Shown here: piece by piece, positions 54,513-62,364 of the stretch
Position numbering within the stretch: position 1 is the stretch's first letter
How the letters are laid out: every line of letters starts with the position of its first letter
Notes under the pieces: model-generated
The model's database searches: none
Told to the model about the DNA's origin: nothing
What the model saw: the letters and a program-made list of their open reading frames with translations, nothing else
DNA from: Vibrio sp. Of7-15
Lineage (GTDB): Bacteria > Pseudomonadota > Gammaproteobacteria > Enterobacterales > Vibrionaceae
Direction of reading: 5' to 3'
Length of the DNA: 64,000 nucleotides
Assembly (NCBI RefSeq): GCF_022347565.1
Contig: NZ_JAKRGH010000008.1
Location: 1 to 64,000 of the forward strand
Program-made: the position numbers and the translations under genes

Positions 54513-57500
54513 ATGTCCACTATCGATATACAACAACTTAATACTGAACAGCTTAATGCACTGATTAAAAAGGCAAAAGCCAAGTCCAGCTCAGTGAATA
54601 AGGCCCAATACACAGAGAAACAGCTTGGGGAAAGTTATCCGATAAGTCCTTCTCAACAAAGTGTTTGGTTAGTGTCTCAAGATGCAAAAGCCAGTGCCGC
54701 GTATAACATCATGATGCACTTGTTGGTGAAAGGCCCGCTCGATTTAAGCAAATTCAGTCATGCTCTTGAAGGTGTTGTTCAGCGTCATGCGACACTAAGA
54801 ACGGGATATCGTTTCGACCCGAATTTGGGTCAAGCGGTCCAGTTTTTGTGTGAAACAGAACCGAAACCCTTAAAGGTGCAACGTTTCGATGATTTATCCG
54901 ACTGGCTTGCTCGCGCGTCTTGCCAGGACAACCAACCACTGGATTTTCAACAAGGTGAGGTGTATCGCACCGCGGTCGCTCAACTGAACGAACAAGCGCA
55001 TATCTTGAGCTTGGAGTTTCATCACATTGCGTTTGATGGCTGGTCTACGGGGATTTTACTTAACGAACTAAGAGCGTTTTACTTAGGCCAAGAAGCGCAT
55101 CTCGATGTGATCACCAAAGATTACATTGACGTTGCTGGCATGAACCAAGAGGTTACGAGTAAAGCGGCACTTAATTATTGGCAACATAAACTTTCAAATG
55201 CCCCTGTTACTAGATTACCAGCGGATGTATTGCCTTCATCGGACACTAAAGCGTTTCAAGGTGCGGTGGTTCGGCACAATTTACCGGATAGCTTAGCGAG
55301 TGCTTTGTCGGCTCGCGGTCATGCGCTTGGTATGTCGAACTTTATGCTGTTTAGTGCAGCGTTGCAGTATCTGGTTGGGCGTTATAACGATACGCAAGAG
55401 TCTGTAATTGGATCCTACGTATCAGGGCGAGATAAGGCAGAAAGTCAGCCGTTAATAGGCTGTTTTGTCAACAATATCGTACTTCGTCAGGCGTGGAGTG
55501 AAACGGATAGTCTACAAGCTTTCTTGGATCTCTCTAAACGCACGGGTCTAGAAGCATTAGCGAATCAATCTGCCCCTTTTCCAGAAGTGGTGAAATCGGT
55601 TGGTTGGCAAAGTGAAGGGCATCCTATTTATCAGGTTGGTCTGGTCATGCAACCTGAGCAAGTGTCTCTGGATAACTGGGGGGAGTTGGAAATCAGTGCG
55701 TTAGAGGCTGAAAGCTCGTACGCTCATATGGATCTGGAAATTTACGTCTGGCCAAAAGGGGACGGGTTTGAATTGGTATTGAACTACGACAGTTCAAGAT
55801 ATACCAAGCAGCGAATGCAATGGTTAGCGGATCACTATGAGCAAGTATTGAACTCGTTTGCAACCGCGTCACTGGATCAACCGTTACAAGCTGTTGAGAT
55901 TGTTACTTCACAAGAACAGGCAATACTGAATACGTTAGATCGCCGAAGCACAGATCATCCAGATATGTTGTCTGAGCTGACGGCATGCTTGGAATCTATT
56001 AGTGATAACCACCCAGCGATGGTGCTAGATGGGCAGGGGATCACCTATGGTTCACTCAAACAACGTATCTCATTGTGGTTGGAAACCTTTAGAAACCACC
56101 AGCTTCAAAGAGGGCAGCGTGTTGCCTTTTGGGGAGAGAGAAGCTTGGATCAGCAGGCCGTGCTTGTGGCTTGTTCTGTGTTTGGGGTGACGTATGTCCC
56201 GTTGGATCGCTCACTGCCTGAAGCTCGTTGTCAACAGATCATCAACGATGCTTGCCCAGCCTTACTGATTTTTGAAACAGGTAAACAGCCCACGGCCGCG
56301 TTTTCAACCCAAGCTGAGATCATCACGCATGACGCATTCACCGTACCTGTGTCGAATGTCACTGAGATGCTAACCACCATTTCGCCTAGAACATCACAGG
56401 AAGAGTTCGCTGTGTTGTACACCTCAGGTACGACGGGTGTACCGAAAGGCGTATCTATCTCCGTCGGTGCGGCGAACGCTAGGCTGAATTTTGCGTGTAA
56501 AAAGTTAACGACATTATCAAATGATCGTGTGTTACAGCGAACGCCTTTGGGCTTTGTCGACGCATTGTGGGAAGTGCTCGATACGATAATGGCTGGGGCG
56601 ACGAGCATTGTGGCACAACAGCATGAGGTGGCATCTGGATCTGCTTTGGCTGAGCTGATCAACACCCAACACATCTCGAAATTATATGCTGTACCGAGCC
56701 TCTTGAGAATGTTGTGCATGGGGGAGCACTCTTTTCCGACCCTGAGGCACATCTATTCTACGGCGGAGCCTTTTTCTCTGACGTTGTTATCCGAGGTTAA
56801 GGCAGCTTTCCCTGAGGCTGAGATCTTTAATCTCTATGGCTCAACCGAAGTGAATGATATCGCTTGGCATAAAATCTGCGCCGATACGGTTCAACATGGG
56901 TACCTAGGGCAAGTGGTCGAAGGGGCTCGAATTGATGTTGTGGATCAGTTTGGTCGCCTTATGCCCATTGGTTGCCCTGGGGAAATTGTGCTTACTGGTC
57001 AGCAGAAACTGCTTGGCTATACCCATGATCCATTGCCAGCTGCTGAGTCTGATGATGGGCAGGTGGGAGCATTCCACATGCGTGATTTGGCGACTGTTTT
57101 GCCTTCAGGGCAAGTAAAGCTAATTGGGCGCAAAGATGGCATGGTGAAAATTCGTGGCAACCGAGTTGAGGTGCTCGAAGTTCAGATGAACTTGCGTGAA
57201 TCGACAGAGGACAGTGGCGCTGTTGTGTTCTTTTCTCGTCAATATTCGACACTGATTGGCTGTTGGAGCGGATCTCATAGCCCACAATCTATCCGCGAAC
57301 GATTATTGGACAAGCTGCCAGCTTATATGGTGCCGTCTCAACTCTACTGTTTAAGTCAGATCCCTTTACTGCCACATGGCAAAGTGAATATGCCAGCGTT
57401 AGAGCAACTGGTTGAAGCGGAGCGACATTTGATCGAGTCGCAAGCCCCAGCTGAAAAAACAGAACATGAAACAGCATTAGAAGATATTTACGCTCGTGTA

Positions 57501-57746
57501 TTGCAAGTGAGCGCTTGTGACATTGATAAGAATGTCTTTGATCTTGGTTTTTCTTCCTTGGAACTGAATCAGGTTCAACATCAAGTAAATACCACATTAG
57601 GTAAGGAAGTCGACGTCGTGACATTACTGAAATATCCGACGATTCGCTCTCTTGCTCAGCATCTTTTTGGTTCAAAAGACCTATCAATTAATAAGCCCGC
57701 TAGACGCGGACAGCGCACGTCTAGAGTGCGTAGAAGAACAAAATAA
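54513..57746 (+). CDS. NRPS, C-A-T with non-standard (Val-Asp) A-domain pocket
   Basis: The protein has 1077 residues. C domain with HHIAFDG near 170; A domain with YTSGTTGVPKGV near 636; carrier motif FDLGFSSLELNQV near 1010; a basic tail (RRGQRTSRVRRRTK) ends it. The A pocket begins V-D (GFVDALWEVL) and by eye reads V-D-W-Y-Y-T-L-D-I, lacking the usual Asp235 for an alpha-amino group. Its start resembles beta-alanine-type pockets but the rest differs, so the substrate is probably a beta-amino acid or similar. It lies directly before the decarboxylase gene. ATG 54513 follows the previous stop by 2 bp. Confidence 0.9.
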   Translation: MSTIDIQQLNTEQLNALIKKAKAKSSSVNKAQYTEKQLGESYPISPSQQSVWLVSQDAKASAAYNIMMHLLVKGPLDLSKFSHALEGVVQRHATLRTGYRFDPNLGQAVQFLCETEPKPLKVQRFDDLSDWLARASCQDNQPLDFQQGEVYRTAVAQLNEQAHILSLEFHHIAFDGWSTGILLNELRAFYLGQEAHLDVITKDYIDVAGMNQEVTSKAALNYWQHKLSNAPVTRLPADVLPSSDTKAFQGAVVRHNLPDSLASALSARGHALGMSNFMLFSAALQYLVGRYNDTQESVIGSYVSGRDKAESQPLIGCFVNNIVLRQAWSETDSLQAFLDLSKRTGLEALANQSAPFPEVVKSVGWQSEGHPIYQVGLVMQPEQVSLDNWGELEISALEAESSYAHMDLEIYVWPKGDGFELVLNYDSSRYTKQRMQWLADHYEQVLNSFATASLDQPLQAVEIVTSQEQAILNTLDRRSTDHPDMLSELTACLESISDNHPAMVLDGQGITYGSLKQRISLWLETFRNHQLQRGQRVAFWGERSLDQQAVLVACSVFGVTYVPLDRSLPEARCQQIINDACPALLIFETGKQPTAAFSTQAEIITHDAFTVPVSNVTEMLTTISPRTSQEEFAVLYTSGTTGVPKGVSISVGAANARLNFACKKLTTLSNDRVLQRTPLGFVDALWEVLDTIMAGATSIVAQQHEVASGSALAELINTQHISKLYAVPSLLRMLCMGEHSFPTLRHIYSTAEPFSLTLLSEVKAAFPEAEIFNLYGSTEVNDIAWHKICADTVQHGYLGQVVEGARIDVVDQFGRLMPIGCPGEIVLTGQQKLLGYTHDPLPAAESDDGQVGAFHMRDLATVLPSGQVKLIGRKDGMVKIRGNRVEVLEVQMNLRESTEDSGAVVFFSRQYSTLIGCWSGSHSPQSIRERLLDKLPAYMVPSQLYCLSQIPLLPHGKVNMPALEQLVEAERHLIESQAPAEKTEHETALEDIYARVLQVSACDIDKNVFDLGFSSLELNQVQHQVNTTLGKEVDVVTLLKYPTIRSLAQHLFGSKDLSINKPARRGQRTSRVRRRTK

Positions 57747-57762
57747 ACCTAAGGAATAACAA

Positions 57763-59313
57763 ATGAATACCTACTCAAACCCACTTGCGGTCGAAAACAA
57801 TTTAGACGTTGAAGGTTTATTTACTCAAGGGTTCGGTCAATTTGATAGCTGGATTGATGAAATGTGTCAGCAGTTCTTAAGCTCAACGGACAGCCGCGAC
57901 CCGATGAAGGTCAGCGAGCTGAAATCTTTGTTTACAGACACGACAATTCCAGCCCAGCAACAGTCAATGGGAGCCTATTTAGAAGGGTTTCAAAATGATA
58001 TTTTGCCGCATTGTTCGCACTTGGCATCTCCGACTTATGTCGGGCATATGACGTCGCCTCTGCCGAACTTTGTCAGCCAATTATCAAGGCTGGTGATGAT
58101 TCTTAATCAAAACATGATGAAAATTGAGTCTTGTCGTGGACTTAATTTCTTGGAAAGGCAAGTACTGGCCATGCTTCACAAAGAAGTGTTCAATTTAAGT
58201 GAAGAGTCGTATTTAAAAAGTGTTCAAGATGCGAACGTGAACTTCGGTTGCTTTACCAGTGGTGGCACGGTCGCGAATATTACCGCCATGTGGGTGGCCA
58301 GAAATAAGCGTCAACAAGCCGATGGTACAAACACACAACGTGGCGTCATTATTGGCTCAGAGCTTATGCATTACTCATTTGACAAAGCAGCAGATTTGCT
58401 AGGGTTAGACTTAATTCGACTTCCTTTTGATGATGAATATCGTTTATCTCTTGCTCACCTTGAAGAGGCGTTGAACAAAGTAAAAGAAAAGAATCAGCCT
58501 GTAGTTTCTTTAGTGGCCATCGCAGGGACCACTGATTTTGGTAGCGTGGATCCAATAGCGGAGATGTCTGAACTGGCCAAAGACTGTGGAGCACACCTTC
58601 ATGTGGATGGTGCTTGGGGAGGTGCGATGGTGCTATGTGAAGAAGGCAGGAAGATCCTCTCAGATATCCATCTTGCAGATTCCGTCACCATTGATGGGCA
58701 CAAACAATTAATGACGCCAATCGGCTGTGGTCTTCTGTTAACACGTGAAGTGGAAACCTTAGGCCAAATTCGAAAAGAAGCGCCTTATGCGATCCGCAGT
58801 TCCTCTTTGGATCAAGGCCGCTTTACGTTAGAGGGCACTCGTCCTGCTATGGCGTTGTATTTGCACGCAGCTTTCCACCTTATCGGTAAATCTGGTTATG
58901 GTGAACTTCTGTCACAAAGTTTGTCCAGAGCCAAAGCGATGGCGCAGATACTCAATGACACTCAAGAGTTTGAACTGGTTCATCAGCCAACAATGAACCT
59001 GATGGTTTACCGTTATTTACCAGAGGGTTACCGTGATCGACACTTAAATGAACAAGAAAATGGATACGTTAATGCCTTTAATGTGGTGTTACAGAAACGC
59101 CAGAGAGCATTAGGCAATACGTTTGTTTCTCGCACCAAGCGCGTGACTAATTTGTACCCAGAACAATCTCTTGTGTTATTCCGAGCGGTGATGCTAAATC
59201 CACTGACAACCCGTAATCACCTGCAAACGGTCATTGCCGATCAGCTGGTGATTGCCGAGAACCTAGAAAAAGAAGTACGAGAGCAAGGTCTGGATCTAGA
59301 GGGAATCGCATGA
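57763..59313 (+). CDS. panP: PLP-dependent aspartate/glutamate decarboxylase, PanP-like
   Basis: The protein has 516 residues. It is a group II PLP decarboxylase: FTSGGTVANITAMWVARN binds the cofactor phosphate, HVDGAWGGAMVL carries the Asp that contacts the pyridine nitrogen, and Lys314 in TIDGHKQL is the Schiff-base lysine. Motifs and length fit PanP, the Vibrio decarboxylase that makes beta-alanine from aspartate; related proteins act on glutamate, so the substrate is not proven. The gene lies inside the assembly-line operon (17 bp after the previous stop, ATGA overlap with the next), next to A domains with beta-alanine-type pockets. It probably supplies beta-alanine for the product. Confidence 0.8.
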   Translation: MNTYSNPLAVENNLDVEGLFTQGFGQFDSWIDEMCQQFLSSTDSRDPMKVSELKSLFTDTTIPAQQQSMGAYLEGFQNDILPHCSHLASPTYVGHMTSPLPNFVSQLSRLVMILNQNMMKIESCRGLNFLERQVLAMLHKEVFNLSEESYLKSVQDANVNFGCFTSGGTVANITAMWVARNKRQQADGTNTQRGVIIGSELMHYSFDKAADLLGLDLIRLPFDDEYRLSLAHLEEALNKVKEKNQPVVSLVAIAGTTDFGSVDPIAEMSELAKDCGAHLHVDGAWGGAMVLCEEGRKILSDIHLADSVTIDGHKQLMTPIGCGLLLTREVETLGQIRKEAPYAIRSSSLDQGRFTLEGTRPAMALYLHAAFHLIGKSGYGELLSQSLSRAKAMAQILNDTQEFELVHQPTMNLMVYRYLPEGYRDRHLNEQENGYVNAFNVVLQKRQRALGNTFVSRTKRVTNLYPEQSLVLFRAVMLNPLTTRNHLQTVIADQLVIAENLEKEVREQGLDLEGIA

Positions 59314-60623
59314 GTGAAGAAGCGATTGCCATTGTTGGAATGGCGGGAGTGTTTCCAAAAGCGAAGAGCGTCGATGAACTTTGGCAGCGGTTGCTCCTAA
59401 AAGAAGAAACCATAGAGGACATCCCTCATGAGGCTTTGGTGGAAAAAGTGGATTCTTCATGGCTTGATGATCCTCACTATGTGTTGCGGGCTTCGTGCCT
59501 GCAAGACCCGAGTTTATTTGATGCCAGCTTTTTCAACATTACGCCCGCAGAAGCCGAGATGATGGACCCACAGCAGCGTTTGTTTTTACAAGTTTGTTGG
59601 CAATCTTTAGAAAACGCGGGCTACCCTGAGCCTGAAGCGGTGGGTTTAAAAACGGGCGTCTTTGGTGGTTGTTCTATTGGTACTTACTTTGCGAACAACA
59701 TTCTTGGTAACCCTAAGTATGCTCACCGCGATCCCGTGAGCATCATGATGGCCAATGATAAGGATTTTCTCTGTACGCGTGTTGCTTATAAATTGAACCT
59801 GACAGGACCCGCAATGACAGTGCAAACTGCCTGTTCCACTTCGTTGGTGGCAGTGCATCAAGCTTGTCAGGCGTTATTGGCTGGCGAATGTGATCTTGCT
59901 TTGGCTGGTGGTGCTTCGGTGTCGGCTTATGGTCCAACTGGGTATCTCTATTCCCCACAAGGTATACGTTCGAAAGACGGTCGATGCCGCCCGTTTGATC
60001 ACCAATCGTCTGGCACCTTGTTTGGCGATGGTGTCGGAGCGGTAACCTTAAAGCGTCTTGAAGATGCACACTCTGACAATGATTATATTTATGCGGTGAT
60101 AAGAGGTTCTGCTGTGAATAACGACGGGGCGAGCAAGGCGGGGTTTACCGCCCCAAGCCTTGCAGGACAGACTGAAGTCATTCAAGAAGCTATGAATGTG
60201 GCGGGTATTGATCCTCAAGAGGTTCACTTTGTTGAAGCCCATGGCACGGCGACTGAGCTAGGCGATCCCATGGAGTTGTCTGCACTAAAAGGCGTTTATG
60301 GCGAATCTGGCTCGAAACATTGTGCCCTTGGCTCTATTAAATCAAATATTGGCCATTTAGATTGTGCGAGCGGTATTGCCGCTCTAATCAAAGCCGCAAA
60401 AACCATCGAACAGCGTGTGTTCCCGGCCACCTTACATTATGAAAAACCTAACCCTCACTTAGGGCTAGAGTCCAGTCCATTTTTTGTTAATTCAGATGCG
60501 CTTCCTTTATCGGCGTCAGACGACATTTTTGGGGCGGTCAGTTCATTTGGGTTTGGTGGCACCAATGCCCATGTTGTTTTATCTTCAGATCCCGAAGGGC
60601 TAGGGGAGGAGTTCTGTGTTTAG
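59310..60623 (+). CDS. Free-standing ketosynthase (KS) of a split PKS module
   Basis: The 437-residue protein is a single complete KS domain: IAIVGMAGVFPKAKSVDELW start, active Cys175 in QTACSTSLVAVHQ, HGTATELGDP and NIGHLDCASG with both catalytic His, and FGFGGTNAHVVL end. It stops right after the KS; acyltransferase and carrier domains come in the next gene, which overlaps by eight bases. ATGA overlap ties it to the decarboxylase gene. It catalyses a malonate-type extension together with the following protein. Confidence 0.92.
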   Translation: MSEEAIAIVGMAGVFPKAKSVDELWQRLLLKEETIEDIPHEALVEKVDSSWLDDPHYVLRASCLQDPSLFDASFFNITPAEAEMMDPQQRLFLQVCWQSLENAGYPEPEAVGLKTGVFGGCSIGTYFANNILGNPKYAHRDPVSIMMANDKDFLCTRVAYKLNLTGPAMTVQTACSTSLVAVHQACQALLAGECDLALAGGASVSAYGPTGYLYSPQGIRSKDGRCRPFDHQSSGTLFGDGVGAVTLKRLEDAHSDNDYIYAVIRGSAVNNDGASKAGFTAPSLAGQTEVIQEAMNVAGIDPQEVHFVEAHGTATELGDPMELSALKGVYGESGSKHCALGSIKSNIGHLDCASGIAALIKAAKTIEQRVFPATLHYEKPNPHLGLESSPFFVNSDALPLSASDDIFGAVSSFGFGGTNAHVVLSSDPEGLGEEFCV

Positions 60624-62364
60624 TCAACATCATCACGTTTTACAGTGGTCGACGCCAAGTTATCCTCAATCTTTAGAGACGGTACGTTTGTTTGAACAAG
60701 CGCAGCCATTTCAAACCCATGCATTAAGGGATATTGAATGGACTTTGCGACACACGCGAAAAGAATTTGCTCACCGTTGCGCGTGCGTGATTGAACCGAG
60801 GCAAGCAGTGTCGAACGCTCTTTCACAACCTATTTTTTCTCAAGCTACTGTTTCTAGAACCATAGTTTCGCAACGTCAATGCGATCAGCTTGTGTACGTC
60901 TTTACCGGTCAAGGCAGCCAGTTCTCAGGCATGGCTGCTGGTATTTATCACAGCTACCCCGTTGCACGGGCAGTGATTGATCAAGGTTGTGCGTACATTG
61001 AAAGACAATATGGCGTTCAGTTGCTGCCTTTGTTAACAGAGGCCAGTGACGATTTCGATGAAGCCTTGCAGAATACCGCACTGGCACAGCCTGCGTTGTT
61101 TATTCTCGCGATGAGCTATGTAGAACTCTTAAAAAGCACCAAGTTGTCACCCGACACCTTGGTAGGCCATAGTCTTGGTGAGTTTGTCGCCGCGTGTTAT
61201 GCCGGCGTATGGAATTACGAAACGGCTTTAGATTTGGTTTTTCTTCGCGGACGCTTGATGGCGCGTGCTGAAAAAGGATCCATGATCGCTTGTCAGTTGT
61301 CCGAGCGTCAGCTGCACGAGGTGCTCGGAGAAGATTGGAATCAAAAAGTAGATTTGGCTGCAATCAACAGTGAAACGCAGTTGGTACTCAGTGTACAAAA
61401 TGGTGAATTGGCTTGGTTGCTGAAAGTGTTGGCCGACCGTTCAGTGCGACATACTCAGTTAAATACGTCGCAGGCTTACCATAGCCGAGGGATGGAACCC
61501 ATTTTACAAGAGTTTTTTGCTGTTGTTGAAAAGTCATGCCCTAATTTTCCTCGCCATACTTGGTACAGCAATGTCACCGGAAAGGAAGTGGACCTTCAGC
61601 AAGTCACCACCGCACAGTATTGGTGTGAACATTTGCGTAATACAGTGAAATTTGGGGAGGCGATTATCAATATTGATCGTGAATACCCAAATGCCCTTTA
61701 TTTGGAAATTGGGGCCAAACCTCAACTCAGTCCGCTGATGAGTGAAGTAACGAATACGGTCACCAGTATTGCCAATAAACCTCACCATTCGGGCAAAGGA
61801 CAGTGGCTGACTACACTCGCAACACTTTGGGTTCATGGTTTTGACATTGAATGGGGGGAGTGGTGCGCTGACGAGGGGCGTCGAGTTCCGCTACCGGGCA
61901 TTGCTCTTGCGCCTCAACGTTATTGGGCGGAGGTTGAGAAAAAACCATTTTCCGGCCTAAAGGCGATCCAAAGTGAAGCAGTGCAAGAGAACGTTACTTC
62001 TAAACGAAGTGACACGGTGAGTATTAAGGCTATTTGGTCGAACATATTGGGCATTAACGCGTCAGAATTAGCCGATGATGACCACTTTTTTGCTTTAGGT
62101 GGCAGTTCGGTGGATCTGTTAGATTTGGTTCGACAAGTGTCGTTACAAGGTGGTCAGCTATCAGTTTCCGATGCGTATCAGTGCCTGCACTTAAAAGCGA
62201 TGGAAGAGAAGGTGAATGGGGAAGGTAGACCGAACACCCAAGATCAGAGTCAACAGAGTGAGGCTATTGAGCCATTCGAATTAAGCACTCTTTCCCAAGA
62301 AGAGAAAACCGTCATTATTGAGCAGTGGAAAGCGCGAGGAGAAAATTGTGGATACTTGGAATAA
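60616..62364 (+). CDS. PKS acyltransferase-carrier protein (AT-ACP), partner of the split KS
   Basis: The protein has 582 residues from GTG 60616 (GAGGAG eight bases upstream, inside the KS gene). Acyltransferase: FTGQGSQFSGMA, Ser186 in GHSLGEF, and SQAYHSRGME, nearer to the malonyl-type than to the methylmalonyl-type motif. Carrier domain with FALGGSSVDLLDL near 494. The first 90 residues resemble the KS-AT linker, so this looks like a normal KS-AT-ACP protein cut in two. The C-terminal tail (LSTLSQEEKTVIIEQWKARG) may be a docking segment for the next NRPS. Confidence 0.9.
   Translation: MFSQHHHVLQWSTPSYPQSLETVRLFEQAQPFQTHALRDIEWTLRHTRKEFAHRCACVIEPRQAVSNALSQPIFSQATVSRTIVSQRQCDQLVYVFTGQGSQFSGMAAGIYHSYPVARAVIDQGCAYIERQYGVQLLPLLTEASDDFDEALQNTALAQPALFILAMSYVELLKSTKLSPDTLVGHSLGEFVAACYAGVWNYETALDLVFLRGRLMARAEKGSMIACQLSERQLHEVLGEDWNQKVDLAAINSETQLVLSVQNGELAWLLKVLADRSVRHTQLNTSQAYHSRGMEPILQEFFAVVEKSCPNFPRHTWYSNVTGKEVDLQQVTTAQYWCEHLRNTVKFGEAIINIDREYPNALYLEIGAKPQLSPLMSEVTNTVTSIANKPHHSGKGQWLTTLATLWVHGFDIEWGEWCADEGRRVPLPGIALAPQRYWAEVEKKPFSGLKAIQSEAVQENVTSKRSDTVSIKAIWSNILGINASELADDDHFFALGGSSVDLLDLVRQVSLQGGQLSVSDAYQCLHLKAMEEKVNGEGRPNTQDQSQQSEAIEPFELSTLSQEEKTVIIEQWKARGENCGYLE

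Noticed and set aside
56231-56752. Minus-strand 173-codon open frame
   Set aside because: It is antisense to the A domain of the C-A-T NRPS, whose motifs are intact.
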